Below are positions 33,601 through 51,600 of a DNA stretch of 64,000 nucleotides, piece by piece (positions within the stretch are counted from its first letter, which is position 1; each line of letters opens with the position of its first letter). Under the pieces are notes generated by a model, which searched no databases, was not told the origin of the DNA, and saw only the letters and a program-made list of their open reading frames with translations. The DNA is from Eriocheir sinensis. Taxonomy: Eukaryota; Arthropoda; Malacostraca; Decapoda; Varunidae. Made by a program: the position numbers and the translations under genes. The stretch is from the NCBI RefSeq assembly GCF_024679095.1, contig NW_026111837.1:170001-234000 (forward strand), in the 5' to 3' direction.

Positions 33601-36600
33601 GAATAACAATATAAATACAACAGAATACAACAGAATAAAAGAGAATACAACAGAATACAACAGAATACAACAGAATAAAAGAGAATACAACAGAATACAA
33701 ATAGAATAAAAGAGAATACAACAGAATACAATAGAATAAAAGAGAATACAACAGAATAAAAGAGAATACAACAGAATAAAAGAGAATACAACAGAATAAA
33801 GGAGAATACAACAGAATACAAATAGAATAAAAGAGAATACAACAGAATACAATAGAATACACGAGAATACAACAGAATACAATAGAATAAAAGAGAATAC
33901 AACAGAATACAACAGAATAAAAGAGAATACAACAGAATACAACAGAATAAAAGAGAATACAATAGAATAAAAGAGAATACAACAGAATACAAATAGAATA
34001 AAAGAGAATACAACAGAATACAACAGAATAAAAGAGAATACAACAGAATACAACAGAATAAAAGAGAATACAACAGAATAAAACAGAATAAAGAGAATAC
34101 AACAGAATACAAATAGAATAAAAGAGAATACAACAGAATACAACAGAATAAAAGAGAATACAACAGAATACAAACAGAATAAAAGAGAATACATCAGAAT
34201 ATATCAGAATAAAAGATAATACAACAGAATACAACAGTATAAAAGAGAATACAACAGAATACAACAGAATAAAAGAGAATACAACAGAATAAAAGAGAAT
34301 ACAAATAGAATACAACAGAATACAACAGAATAAAAGAGAATACAACAGAATACAAAAGAATAAAAGAGAATACAACAGAATACAATAGAATAAAAGAGAA
34401 TACAACAGAATACAACAGAATAAAAGAGAATACAAATAGAATAAAAGAGAATACAACAGAATAAAAGAGAATACAACAGAATAAAAGAGAATAAAAGAGA
34501 ATACAAATAGAATAAAAGAGAATAAAAGAGAATACAAATAGAATACAACAGAATAAAAGAGAACAGAATACAATAGAATAAAAGAGAATACAACAGAATA
34601 CAACAGAATAAAAGAGAATACAACAGAATACAATAGAATAAAAGAGAATACAACAGAATAAAAGAGAATACAACAGAATACAACAGAATAAAAGAGAATA
34701 CAATAGAATACAACAGAATAAAAGAGAATACAGAATACAACAGAATAAAAGAGAATACAACAGAATACAAATAGAATAAAAGAATACAACAGAATACAAC
34801 AGAATAAAAGAGAATACAACAGAATACAACAGAATAAAAGAGAATACAACAGAATACAATAGAATAAAAGAGAATACAACAGAATAAAAGAGAATACAAA
34901 TAGAATACAACAGAATACAACAGAATAAAAGAGAATACAACAGAATACAAATAGAATACAGAATACAACAGAATAAAAGAGAATACAATAGAATAAAAGA
35001 GAATACAACAGAATACAACAGAATAAAAGAGAATACAACAGAATACAACAGAAGAAAAGATAATACAACAGAATACAACAGAATAAAAGAGAATACACCA
35101 GAATAAAGAATACAACAGAATAAAAGAGAATACAACAGAATACAACAGAATAAAAGAGAATACAAATAGAATACAAATAGAATAAAAGAATACAACAGAA
35201 TACAACAGAATAAAAGAGAATACAACAGAATACAACAGAATAAAAGAGAATACAACAGAATACAAATAGAATAAAAGAGAATACAACAGAATAAAAGAGA
35301 ATACAACAGAATACAAGAGAATACAACAGAATACAAATAGAATAAAAGAGAATACAACAGAATAAAAGAGAATACAAGAGAATACAATAGAATAAAAGAG
35401 AATACAACAGAATACAACAGAATAAAAGAGAATACAACAGAATACAACAGAATAAAAGAGAATACAACAGAATAAAAGAGAATACAACAGAATAAAAGAG
35501 AATACCAAAAGAATACAACATAATAAAAGAGAATACAACAGAATAAAAGAGAATAAAACAGAATAAAAGAGAATAAAACAGAATACAAAAGAATAAAAGA
35601 AAATACAACAGAATACAAATAGAATAAAAGAGAATACAATAGAATACAGCAGAATAAAAGAGAATACAACAGAATACAACAGAATAAAAGAGAATACAAC
35701 AGAATACAACAGAATAAAAGAGAATACAACAGAATAAAAGAGAATACAGAATAAATAGAATACAACAGAATAAAAGAATACAACAGAATACAACAGAATA
35801 AAATATAATACAACAGAATACAACAGAATACAAAAGAATAAAAGAGAATACAACAGAATACAACAGAATAAAAGAGAATACAACAGAATAAAAGAGAATA
35901 CAACAGAATACAAATAGAATACAACAGAATAAAAGAGAATACAACAGAATACAATAGAATAAAAGAGAATACAACAGAATAAAAGAGAATACAACAGAAT
36001 ACAAATAGAATACAAATAGAATAAAAGAGAATACAACAGAATAAAAGAGAATACAACAGAATACAAATAGAATAAAAGAGAATACAACAGACTAAAAGAG
36101 AATACAACAGAATAAAAGAGAATACAACAGAATACAACAGAATAAAAGAGAATACAACAGAATACAACAGAATAAAAGAGAATACAACAGAATACAACAG
36201 AATAAAAGAGAATACAACAGAATAAAAGAGAATACAACAGAATCAAAAAGAATACAAATAGAATACAAATAGAATAAAAGAGAATACAACAGAATAAAAG
36301 AGAATACAACAGAATACAAATAGAATAAAAGAATACAACAGAATAAAAGAGAATACAACAGAATAAAAGAGAATAAAACAGAATACAACAGAATAAAAGA
36401 GAATACAACAGAATAAAACAGAATAAAAGAGAATACAACAGAATACAAATAGAATAAAAGAGAATACAAATAGAATACAACAGAATAAAAGAGAATACAA
36501 ATAGAATACAACAGAATAAAAGAGAATACAACAGAATACAAATAGAATAAAAGAGAATACAAATAGAATACAACAGAATAAAAGAGAATACAACAGAATA

Positions 36601-39600
36601 CAACAGAATAAAAGAGAATACAACAGAATACAACAGAATAAAAGAGAATACAAATAGAATACAACAGAATAAAAGAGAATACAACAGAATACAACAGAAT
36701 AAAAGAGAATACAAATAGAATAAAAGAGAATACAACAGAATACAACAGAATAAAAGAGAATACAACAGAATACAATAGAATAAAAGAGAATACAACAGAA
36801 TAAAAGAGAATACAACAGAATACAACAGAATAAAAGAGAATACAACAGAATAAAAGAGAATACAACAGAATACAACAGAATAAAAGAGACTACAAATAGA
36901 ATACAACAGAATAAAAGAGAATACAAAAGAAATAAACAGAATAAAAGAGAATACAACAGAATAAAAGAGAATACAACAGAATAAAAGAGAATACAACAGA
37001 ATACAACAGAATAAAAGAGAATACAACAGAATAAAAGAGAATACAAAAGAATAAAAGAGAATACAACAGAATACAACAGAATAAAAGAGAATACAACAGA
37101 ATACAACAGAATAAAAGAGAATACAACAGAATAAAAGAGAATACAACAGAATAAAAGATAATACAACAGAATACAACAGAATAAAAGAGAATACAACAGA
37201 ATACAACAGAATAAAAGAGAATACAACAGAATACAACAGAATAGAACAGAATAAAAGAGAATACAACAGAATACAATAGAATAAAAGAGAATACAACAGA
37301 ATACAACAGAATAAAAGAGAATACAACAGAATACAACAGAATAAAAGAGAATACAACAGAATACAACAGAATAAAAGAGAATACAACAGAATACAACAGA
37401 ATAAAAGAGAATACAACAGAATACAACAGAATAAAAGAGAATACAACAGAAAACAACAGAATACAACAGAATAAAAGAGAATACAACAGAATACAAATAG
37501 AATAAAACAGAATAAAAGAGAATACAACAGAATACAACAGAATAAAACAGTATACAACAGATTACAACAAAAAAAAAGAGAATACAACAGAATACAACAG
37601 AATAAAAGAGAATACAACAGAATACAACAGAATAAAAGAGAATACAACAGAATACAACAGAATAAAAGAGAATACAACAGAATACAACAAAATAAAAGAG
37701 AATACAACAGAATACAAATAGAATAAAAGAGAATACAACAGAATACAACAGAATAAAAGAGAATACAAATAGAATAAAAGAGAATACAACAGAATACAAC
37801 AGAATAAAAGAGAATACAACAGAATACAAATAGAATAAAAGAGAATACAACAGAATAAAAGAGAATACAACAGAATACAACAGAATAAAAGAGAATACAA
37901 CAGAATAAAAGAGAATACAACAGAATACAAATAGAATAAAAGAGAATACAACAGAATACAACAGAATAAAAGAGAATACAAATAGAATACAAATAGAATA
38001 AAAGAGAATACAACAGAATACAACAGAATAAAAGAGAATACAACAGAATAACAGAGAATACAACAGAATACAACAGAATAAAAGAGAATACAACAGAATA
38101 CAACAGAATAAAGGAGAAGATTACAGAATACAACAGAATAAAAGAGAATACAACAGAATACAAATAGAATAAAAGAGAATACAACAGAATACAACAGAAT
38201 AAAAGAGAATACAAATAGAATAAAAGAGAATACAACAGAATACAACAGAATAAAAGAGAATACAACAGAATACAACAGAATACAACAGAATAAAAGAGAA
38301 TACAACAGAATACAAACAGAATACAATAGAATAAAAGAGAATACAACAGAATACAAATAGAATAAAAGAGAATACAACAGAATACAACAGAATAAAAGAG
38401 AATACAACAGAATAAAAGAGAAGAATAAAAGAATACAGAATACAACAGAATAAAAGAGAATACAACAGAATACAGAATAAAAGAGAATACAACAGAATAC
38501 AACAGAATAAAAGAGAATACAACAGAATACAACAGAATAAAAGAGAATACAACAGAATACAAATAGAATACAACAGAATACAACAGAATAAAAGAGAATA
38601 CAAATAGAATACAAATAGAATAAAAGAGAATACAACAGAATACAGAATAAAAGAGAATACAAATAGAATACAAATAGAATACAACAGAATAAAAGAGAAT
38701 ACAATAGAATACAACAGAATACAAATAGAATAAAAGAGAATACAGAATACAACAGAATAAAAGAGAATACAACAGAATACAACAGAATACAACAGAATAA
38801 AAGAGAATACAAATAGAATACAACAGAATAAAAGAGAATACAAATAGAATACAACAGAATAAAAGAGAATACAACAGAATACAATAGAATAAAAGAGAAT
38901 ACAACAGAATACAACAGAATAAAAGAGAATACAACAGAATACAACAGAATAAAAGAGAATACAACAGAATACAACAGAATAAAAGAGAATACAACAGAAT
39001 AAAAGAGAATACAACAGAATACAACAGAATAAAAGAGAATACAACAGAATAAAAGAGAATACAACAGAATAAAAGAGAATACAACAGAATACAACAGAAT
39101 AAAAGAGAATACAACAGAATACAACAGAATAAAAGAGAATACAACAGAATACAACAGAATAAAAGAGAATACAACAGAATACAACAGAATACAAAAGAAT
39201 AAAAGAGAATACAACAGAATAAAATATAATAAAAAAGAATAAAAAAGAATAAAATAGAATACAACAGAATAAAAGAGAATACAACAGAATAAAAGAGAAT
39301 ACAACAGAATAAAAGAGAATACAACAGAATACAACAGAATAAAAGAGAATACAACAGAATACAACAGAATAAAAGAGAATAAAACAGAATACAAAAGAAT
39401 ACAACAGAATAAAAGATAATACAACAGAATAAAACAGAATAAAAGAGAATACAACAGAATAAAAGAGAATAAAACAGAATACAACAGAATAAAAGAGAAT
39501 ACAAAAGAATACAACAGAATACAAATAGAATAAAAGAGAATACAACAGAATACAACAGAATAAAAGAGAATACAAATAGAATACAACAGAATAAAAACAG

Positions 39601-42600
39601 AATAAAAGAGAATACAACAGAATACAAATAGAATAACAGAGAATACAACAGAATAAAAGAGAATACAACAGAATAAAAGAGAATACAACAGAATACAACA
39701 GAATAAAAGAGAATACAACAGAATACAACAGAATAAAAGAGAATACAACAGAATACAACAGAATAAAAGAGAATACAACAGAATAAAAGAGAATACAACA
39801 GAATACAACAGAATAAAACAGAATACAACAGAATACAACAGAATACAATAGAATAAAAGATAATACAACAGAATAAAAGAGAATACAACAGAATACAACA
39901 GAATAAAAGAGAATACAACAGAATACAACAGAATAAAAGAGAATACAAATAGAATACAACAGAATAAAACAGAATAAAAGAGAATACAACAGAATACAAT
40001 AGAATAAAAGAGAATACAACAGAATACAATAGAATAAAAGAGAATACAAATAGAATAAAAGATAAATAACAGAATACAACAGAATACAACAGAATAAAAG
40101 AGAATACAACAGAATACAAATAGAATACAAATAGAATAAAAGAGAATACAACAGAATACAAATAGAATAAAAGAGAATACAACAGAATACAACAGAATAA
40201 AAGAGAATACAACAGAATACAACAGAATAAAAGAGAATACAACAGAATACAACAGAATAAAAGAGAATACAACAGAATAAAAGAGAATACAACAGAATAA
40301 AAGAGAATACAAAAGAATAAAAGAGAATACAACAGAATACAACAGAATAAAAGAGAATACAACAGAATACAACAGAATAAAAGAGAATACAACAGAATAC
40401 AACAGAATAAAAGAGAATACAACAGAATACAACAGAATAAAAGAGAATACAACAGAATACAACAGAATAAAAGAGAATACAACAGAATACAACAGAATAA
40501 AAGAGAATACAACAGAATACAACAGAATAAAAGAGAATACAACAGAATAAAAGGGAATACAACAGAATACAACAGAATACAACAGAATAAAAGAGAATAC
40601 AAAATAATACAACAGAATAAAAGATAATACAACAGAATACAACAGTATAAAAGATAATATAACAGAATACAACAGAATAAAAGATAATACAACAGAATAC
40701 AACAGAATACAACAGAATAAAAGAGAATACAACAGAATACAATAGAATAAAAGAGAATACAACAGAATAAAAGAGAATACAACAGAATACAACAGAATAA
40801 AAGAGAATACAACAGAATAAAAGAGAATACAACAGAATACAACAGAATAAAAGAGAAGACAACAGACTACAAATAGAATAAAAGAGAATACAAATAGAAT
40901 AAAAGAGAATACAACAGAATAAAAGATAATACAACAGAATAAAAGAGAATACAACAGAATACAACAGAATACAACAGAATAAAAGAGAATACAACAGAAT
41001 ACAACAGAATAAAAGAGAATACAACAGAATACAACAGAATAACAGAGAATACAACAGAATACAACAGAATAAAAGAGAATACAACAGAATACAAATGAAT
41101 AAAAGAGAATACAACAGAATAAAAGAGAATACAACAGAATAAAAGAGAATAAAAATAGAATACAACAGAATAAAAGAGAATAATAAATAGAATACAACAG
41201 AATAAAAGAGAATACAACAGAATACAAATAGAATAAAAGAGAATACAAATAGAATACAACAGAATACTACAGAATAAAAGAGAATACAACAGAATACAAA
41301 TAGAATAAAAGAGAATACAACAGAATACAACAGAATAAAAGAGAATACAAATAGAATAAAAGAGAATACAACAGAATACAAATAGAATAAAAGAGAATAC
41401 AACAGAATAAAAGAGAATACAGAATAACAGAATAAAAGAGAATACAACAGAATACAAATAGAATACAACAGAATAAAAGAGAATACAACAGAATACAACA
41501 GAATAAAAGAGAATATAAATAGAATAAAAGAGAATACAATAGAATACAAATAGAATAAAAGAGAATACAATAGAATACAAATAGAATAAAAGAGAATACA
41601 ACAGAATACAACAGAATAAAAGAGAATACAACAGAATACAACAGAATAAAAGAGAATACAAATAGAATACAACAGAATAAAAGAGAGAATACAACAGAAT
41701 AAAAGAGAATACAACAGAATACAACAGAATACAACAGAATAAAAGAGAATACAACAGAATACAACAGAATAAAAGAGAATACAACAGAATACAACAGAAT
41801 AAAAGAGAATACAACAGAATACAAATAGAATAAAAGAGAATACAACAGAATACAACAGAATACAAATAGAATAAAAGAGAATACAAATAGAATACAACAG
41901 AATAAAAGAGAATACAACAGAATAAAAGAGAATACAGAATAAAATAGAATAAAAGAGAATACAACAGAATAAAAGAGACTACAACAGAATACAACAGAAT
42001 AAGAGAGAATACAACAGAATACAACAGAATAAAATATAATACAAAAGAATACAACAGAATAAAAGAGAATACAACAGAATACAACAGAATAAAATATAAT
42101 ACAACAGAATAAAATAGAATACAACAGAATAAAAGAGAATACAACAGAATACAATAGAATAAAAGAGAATACATCAGAATACAACAGAATAAAAGAGAAT
42201 ACAACAGAATACAAATAGAATAAAAGAGAATACAACAGAATACAACAGAATAAAAGAGAATACAACAGAATACAACAGAATAAAAGAGAATACAACAGAA
42301 TAAAAGAATACAACAGAATACAAATAGAATAAAAGAGAATACAGAATACAAATAGAATAAAAGAGAATACAACAGAATACAACAGAATAAAAGAGAATAC
42401 AACAGAATACAATAGAATAAAAGAGAATACAAATAGAATACAACAGAATAAAAGAGAATACAACAGAATACAAATAGAATAAAAGAGAATACAAATAGAA
42501 TACAACAGAATAAAAGAGAATACAACAGAATACAACAGAATACAACAGAATAAAAGAGAATACAATAGAATACAACAGAATCACAGAGAATACAACAGAA

Positions 42601-45600
42601 TACAAATAGAATAAAAGAGAATACAACAGAATAAAAGAGAATACAAATAGAATACAACAGAATAAAAGAGAATACAACAGAATACAACAGAATAAAAGAG
42701 AATACAACAGAATAAAAGAGAATACAACAGAATACAAATAGAATAACAGAATAAAAGAGAATACAATAGAATACAACAGAATAAAAGAGAATACAACAGA
42801 ATACAACAGAATAAAAGAGAATACAACAGAATACAACAGAATAAAAGAGAATACAGAATACAGAATAAAAGAGAATACAACAGAATACAACAGAATACAA
42901 CAGAATAAAAGAGAATACAACAGAATACAACAGAATAAACGAGAATACAACAGAATACAACAGAATAAAAGAGAATACAACAGAAAAAAAGAGAATAAAA
43001 GAGAATACAACAGAATACAACAGAATAAAAGAGAATACAACAGAATACAACAGAATAAAAGATAATACAACAGAATACAACAGAATAAAAGAGAATACAA
43101 CAGAATACAAATAGAATAAAAGAGAATACAACAGAATAAAAGAGAATACAACAGAATACAACAGAATACAAGAGAATACAACAGAATAAAAGAGAATACA
43201 ACAGAATAAAAGAGAATACAACAGAATACAACAGAATAAAAGAGAATACAACAGAATACAACAGAATAAAAGAGAGAATACAACAGAATAAAAGAGAATA
43301 CAACAGAATAAAAGAGAATACAACAGAATACAAATAGAATAAAAGAGAATACAACAGAATAAAAGAGAATACAACAGAATAAAAGAGAATACAAATAGAA
43401 TACAACAGAATAAAAGAGAATACAACAGAATACAACAGAATAAAAGAGAATACAACAGAATACAAATAGAATAAAAGAGAATACAACAGAATACAAATAG
43501 AATACAAATAGAATAAAAGAGAATACAACAGAATACAACAGAATACAAATAGAATAAAAGAGAATACAACAGAATACAACAGAATAAAAGAGAAAACAAA
43601 TAGAATAAAAGAGAATACAACAGAAAAAAAGAAAATACAACAGAATAAAAGAGAATACAACAGAATACAAATAGAATAAAAGAGAATACAATAGAATACA
43701 AATAGAATACAGAATAAAAGAGAATACAACAGAATACAACAGAATAAAAGAGAATACAAATAGAATAAAAGAGAATACAAATAGAATACAACAGAATACA
43801 ATAGAATAAAAGAGAATACAACAGAATACAACAGAATAAAAGAGAATACAACAGAATACAAATAGAATAAAAGAGAATACAACAGAATAAAAGAGAATAC
43901 AACAGAATACAACAGAATAAAAGAGAATACAACAGAATAAAAGAGAATACAACAGAATAAAATAGAATACAACAGAATAAAAGAGAATACAACAGAATAC
44001 AACAGAATAAAAGAGAATACAACAGAATACAACAGAATACAAATAGAATAAAAGAGAATACAACAGAATACAAATAGAATAAAAGAGAATACAACAGAAT
44101 AAACAGAATACAACACAATAAAAGAGAATACAACAGAATAAAATAGAATAAAAGAGAATACAACAGAATAAAAGAGAATACAACAGAATAAAACAGAATA
44201 AAAGAGAATACAACAGAATAAAAGAGAATACAACAGAATACAACAGAATAAAATAGAATAAAAGAGAATACAACAGAATAAAAGTGAATACAACAGAATA
44301 CAAATAGAATAAAAGAGAATACAACAGAATAAATAGAATACAACAGAATAAAAGAGAATACAACAGAATACAACAGAATAAAACAGAATAAAAGAGAATA
44401 CAAATAGAATACAATAGAATAAAAGAGAATACAACAGAATACAAATAGAATAAAAGAGAATACAAATAGAATACAACAGAATAAAAGAGAATACAACAGA
44501 ATACAAAGAATACAGAATAAAAGAGAATACAATAGAATAAAGAGAATACAACAGAATAAAAGAGAATACAACAGAATACAATAGAATAAAAGAGAATACA
44601 ACAGAATAAAAGAGAATACAAATAGAATAAAAGAGAATACAAATAGAATACAACAGAATAAAAGAGAATACAACAGAATACAACAGAATAAAAGAGAATA
44701 CAAATAGAATACAACAGAATAAAAGAGAATACAACAGAATACAACAGAATACAACAGAATAAAAGAGAATACAACAGAATACAACAGAATAAAAGAGAAT
44801 ACAACAGAATACAACAGAATAAAAGAGAATACAACAGAATAAAAGAGAATACAATAGAACACAACATAATAATACAACAGAATAAAAGAGAATACAACAG
44901 AATACAACAGAATAAAAGAGAATACAAATAGAATAAAAGAGAATACAACAGAATACAAATAGAATAAAAGAGAATACAAATAGAATACAAATAGAATAAA
45001 AGAGAATACAACAGAATACAAATAGAATAAAAGAGAATACAACAGAATACAACAGAATAAAAGAGAATACAACAGAATACAAATAGAATAAAAGAGAATA
45101 CAACAGAATAAAAGAGAGAATAACAGAATAAAAGAGAATACAACAGAATACAACAGAATAAAAGAGAATACAACAGAATACAAATAGAATAAAAGAGAAT
45201 ACAACAGAATAAACAGAATACAACAGAATAAAAGAGAATACAAATAGAATACAACAGAATAAAAGAGAATACAACAGAATACAACAGAATAAAAGAGAAG
45301 ACAACAGAATACAACAGAATAAAAATAGAATAAAAGAGAATACAACAGAATACAAATAGAATAAAAGAGAATACAACAGAATACAACAGAATAAAAGAGA
45401 ATACAACAGAATACAACAGAATAAAAGAGAATACAAATAGAATACAAATAGAATAAAAGAGAATACAACAGAATACAACAGAATACAACAGAATACAAAT
45501 AGAATAAAAGAGAATACAAACAGAATACAACAGAATAAAAGAGAATACAACAGAATACAAATACAGAATAAAAGAGAATACAACAGAATACAACAGAATA

Positions 45601-48600
45601 AAAGATAATACAACATATTACAACAGAATAAAAGATAATACAACATAATACAACAGAATAAAAGAGAATACAAACAGAATACAACAGAATATAAGAGAAT
45701 AGAACAGAATACAACAGAATACAACAGAATAAAAGAGAATACAACAGAATACAACAGAATAAAAGATAATACAACAGAATACAAAATAATAAAATAGAAT
45801 ACAACAGAATACAACAGAATAAAAGAGAATACAACAGAATACAAATAGAATAAAAGAGAATACAACAGAATACAACAGAATAAAAGAGAATACAACAGAA
45901 TACAACAGAATAAAAGAATACAAATAGAATACAACAGAATAAAAGAGAATAACAGAATACAACAGAATACAAATAGAATAAAAGAGAATACAACAGAATA
46001 CAATAGAATAAAAGAGAATACAACAGAATACAAATAGAATAAAAGAGAATACAACAGAATACAACAGAATAAAAGAGAATACAACAGAATACAACAGAAT
46101 ACAACAGAATAAAAGAGAATACAACAGAATACAAATAGAATAAAAGAGAATACAGAATACAACAGAATAAAAGAGAATACAACAGAATACAAATAGAATA
46201 CAACAGAATAAAAGAGAATAAAGAATACAACAGAATACAACAGAATAAAAGAGAATACAACAGAATACAACAGAATAAAAGAGAATACAACAGAATACAA
46301 ATAGAATAAAAGAGAATACAACAGAATACAACAGAATAAAAGAGAATACAACAGAATACAACAGAATAAAAGAGAATACAACAGAATACAACAGAATAAA
46401 AGAGAATACAACAGAATACAAATAGAATACAACAGAATAAAAGAGAATACAACAGAATAAAAGAATACAACAGAATAAAAGAGAATACAACAGAATACAA
46501 ATAGAATAAAAGAGAATACAATAGAATAAAAGAGAATACAACAGAATACAACAGAATAAAAGAGAATACAACAGAATAAAAGAGAATACAATAATACAAA
46601 TAGAATACAACAGAATAAAAGAGAATACAACAGAATACAACAGAATAAAAGAGAATACAACAGAATACAACAGAATAAAAGAGAATACAAATAGAATACA
46701 ACAGAATAAAAGAGAATACAACAGAATACAACAGAATAAAAGAGAATACAACAGAATACAACAGAATAAAAGAGAATACAAATAGAATAAAAGAATACAG
46801 AATAAAAGAGAATACAACAGAATACAAATAGAATAAAAGAGAATACAACAGAATAAAAGAGAATACAACAGAATAAAAATAGAATACAACAGAATAAAAG
46901 AGAATACAACAGAATACAAATAGAATAAAAGAGAATACAACAGAATACAACAGAATAAAAGAGAATACAACAGAATACAACAGAATAAAAGAGAATAAAG
47001 AGAATACAACAGAATAGAATAAAGAGAATACAACAGAATACAAAGAGAATAAAAGAATACAACAGAATACAAATAGAATACAAATAGAATAAAAGAGAAT
47101 ACAACAGAATACAACAGAATAAAAGAGAATACAAATTAATACAACAGAATAAAATAGAATACAACAGAATACAAATAGAATAAAAGAATACAACAGAATA
47201 CAACAGAATAAAAGAGAATACAACAGAATACAATAGAATACAACAGAATAAAAGAGAATACAACAGAATACAAATAGAATACAACAGAATAAAAGAGAAT
47301 ACAACAGAATACAACAGAATAAAAGAGAATACAACAGAATAAAAGAGAATACAATAGAATAAAAGAGAATACAACAGAATAAAAGAGAATACAACAGAAT
47401 ACAACAGAATAAAAGAGAATACAACAGAATACAAAAGAATAAAAGATAATAAAACTGAATAAAAAATAATAAAACAGAATACAACATAATATAAGAGAAT
47501 ACAACAGTATAAAAGAGAATACAACAGAATACAAATTTATACAACAGAATACAACAGAATAAAAGAGAATACAACAGAATACAAATAGAATAAAAGAGAA
47601 TACAACAGAATACAACAGAATAAAAGAGAATACAACAGAATACAACAGAATAAAAGAGAATACAATAGAATACAACAGAATAAAAGAGAATACAACAGAA
47701 TACAACAGAATAAAAGAGAATACAAATAGAATAAAAAGAGAATACAATAGAATAAAAGAGAATACAACAGAATACAATAGAATAAAAGAGAATACAACAG
47801 AATACAACAGAATAAAAGAGAATACAACAGAATACAACAGAATAAAAGAGAATACAACAGAATACAAATAGAATACAACAGAATAAAAGAGAATACAAAT
47901 AGAATACAACAGAATAAAAGAGAATACAACAGAATACAAATAGAATACAACAGAATAAAAGAGAATACAACAGAATACAACAGAATACAACAGAATAAAA
48001 GAGAATACAACAGAATACAACAGAATAAAAGAGAATACAACAGAATACAACAGAATAAAAGAGAATACAAATAGAATACAAATAGAATAAAAGAGAATAC
48101 AACAGAATAAAAGAGAATACAAATAGAATACAACAGAATAAAAGAGAATACAACAGAATACAACAGAATACAACAGAATAAAAGAGAATACAACAGAATA
48201 CAACAGAATAAAAGAGAATACAACAGAATACAACAGAATAAAATAAAAGAGAATACAACAGAATACAACAGAATAAAAGAGATTACAACAGAATAAAAGA
48301 GAATACAACAGAATAAATGAGAATACAACAGAATACAACAGAATAAAAGAGAATACAACAGAATACAACAGAATAAAAGAGAATACAAATAGAATACAAC
48401 AGAATAAAAGAGAATACAACAGAATAAAAGAGAATACAGAATAAAAGAGAATACAACAGAATACAAATAGAATAAAAGAGAATACAACAGAATACAACAG
48501 AATAAAAGAGAGAATACAACAGAATACAACAGAATAAAAGAGAATACAACAGAATACAACAGAATAAAAGAGAATACAACAGAATACAAATAGAATAAAA

Positions 48601-51600
48601 GAGAATACAACAGAATACAATAGAATAAAAGAATACAATAGAATACAACAGAATAAAAGAGAATACAATAGAATAAAAGAGAATACAAATAGAATACAAC
48701 AGAATAAAAGAGAATACAACAGAATACAACAGAATAAAAGAGAATACAACAGAATAAAAGAGAATACAACAGAATACAAATAGAATAAAAGAGAATACAA
48801 CAGAATAAAAGAGAATACAACAGAATAAAAGAGAATACAACAGAATACAAATAGAATAAAAGAGAATACAACAGAATACAACAGAATAAAAGAGAATACA
48901 ACAGAATAAAAGATAATACAGAATACAACAGAATACAAATAGAATAAAAGAGAATACAACAGAATACAAATAGAATACAACAGAATAAAAGAATACAACA
49001 GAATACAACAGAATAAAAGAGAATACAACAGAATACAACAGAATAAAAGAGAATACAAAAGAATACAATAGAATAAAAGAGAATACAAATAGAATACAAT
49101 AGAATACAAATAGAATAAAAGAGAATACAGAATACAACAGAATAAAAGAGAATACAACAGAATACAAATAGAATAAAAGAGAATACAACAGAATACAAAT
49201 AGAATAAAAGAGAATACAACAGAATAAAAGAGAATACAACAGAATACAACAGAATAAAAGAGAATACAACAGAATACAATAGAATAAAAGAGAATACAAC
49301 AGAATAAAAGAGAATACAAATAGAATACAACAGAATAAAAGAGAATACAAATAGAATAAAAGATAATACATCTTAATACAACAGAATAAAAGAGAATACA
49401 ACAGAATACAACAGAATAAAAGAGAAGACAACAGAATACAACAGAATAAAAGAGAATACAGAATAAAAGAGAATACAACAGAATAAAAGAATACAAATAG
49501 AATACAACAGAATAAAAGAGAATACAATAGAATACAACAGAATAAAAGAGAATACAACAGAATAAAAGAGAATACAACAGAATACAACAGAATAAAAGAG
49601 AATACAACAGAATACAACAGAATAAAAGAGAACACAACAGAATAAAAGAGAATACAACAGAATACAATAGAATAAAAGAGAATACAATAGAATAAAAGAG
49701 AATACAACAGAATACAACAGAATAAAAGAATACAACAGAATAAAAGAGAATACAGAATAAAAGAGAATACAACAGAATACAAATAGAATAAAAGAGAATA
49801 CAAATAGAATAAAAGAGAATACAAATAGAATAAAAGAGAATACAACAGAATACAACAGAATAAAAGAGAATACAACAGAATAAAAGAGAATACAACAGAA
49901 TACAAATAGAATAAAAGAGAATACAACAGAATACAAATAGAATAAAAGAGAATACAACAGAATACAACAGAATAAAAGAGAATACAAATAGAATAAAAGA
50001 GAATACAACAGAATACAACAGAATACAACAGAATAAAAGAGAATACAACAGAATACAACAGAATAAAAGAGAATACAACAGAATACAAATAGAATAAAAG
50101 AGAATACAACAGAATACAAATAGAATAAAAGAGAATACAACAGAATACAACAGAATAAAAGAGAATACAACAGAATAAAAGAGAATACAAAAGAATAAAA
50201 GAGAATACAACAGAATACAACAGAATAAAAGATAATACAACAGAATACAACAGAATAAAAGAGAATACAAAAGAATACAAAAGAATAAAATAGAATATAA
50301 CAGAATCAAAGAGATTAAAAGAGAATACAACAGAATACAACAGAATAAAAGAGAATACAACAGAATACAACAGAATAAAAGAGAATACAAATAGAATACA
50401 CAGAATAAAAGAGAATACAACAGAATACAAATAGAATAAAAGAGAATACAACAGAATACAAATAGAATAAAAGAGAATACAAATAGAATATAACAGAATA
50501 AAAAAGAATACAACAGAATAAAAGAGAATACAACAGAATAAAAGAGAATACAATAGAATACAACAGAATAAAAGAGAATACAAATAGAATAAAAGAGAAT
50601 ACAACAGAATACAACAGAATAAAAGAGAATACAACCGAATAAAAGAGAATACAACAGAATACAAATAGAATAAAAGAGAATACAACAGAATACAACAGAA
50701 TAAAAGAGAATACAACAGAATAACAGAATAGAATACAGAATAAAAGAGAATACAACAGAATAAAAGAGAATACAACAGAATACAAATAGAATAAAAGAGA
50801 ATACAAATAGAATACAGAATACAACAGAATAAAAGAGAGAATAACAGAATACAAATAGAATAAAAGAGAATACAACAGAATACAACAGAATAAAAGAGAA
50901 TACAAATAGAATACAACAGAATAAAAGAGAATACAACAGAATACAAATAGAATAAAAGAGAATAAAACAGAATACAACAGAATAAAAGAGAATACAACAG
51001 AATACAACAGAATAAAAGAGAATACAACAGAATACAATAGAATACAACAGAATAAAAGATAATACAACAGAATACAAATAGAATAAAAGAGAATACAACA
51101 GAATACAAATAGAATAAAAGAGAATACAACAGAATAAAAGAGAGAATACAGAATAAAAGAATAAAACAGAATACAAATAGAATAAAAGAGAATACAACAG
51201 AATACAACAGAATAAAAGAGAATACAACAGAATACAAATAGAATAAAAGAGAATACAACAGAATACAAATAGAATAAAAGAGAATACAACAGAATAAAAG
51301 AGAATACAACAGAATACAACAGAATAAAAGAGAATACAACAGAATACAACAGAATAAAAGAGAATACAACAGAATACAAATAGAATAAAAGAGAATACAA
51401 CAGAATACAACAGAATACACCAGAATAAAAGAGAATACAAATAGAATACAACAGAATACAACAGAATAAAAGAGAATACAACAGAATACAAATAGAATAA
51501 AAGAGAATACAACAGAATACAGAATACAACAGAATAAAAGAGAATACAACAGAATACAACAGAATAAAAGAGAATACAACAGAATACAACAGAATAAAAG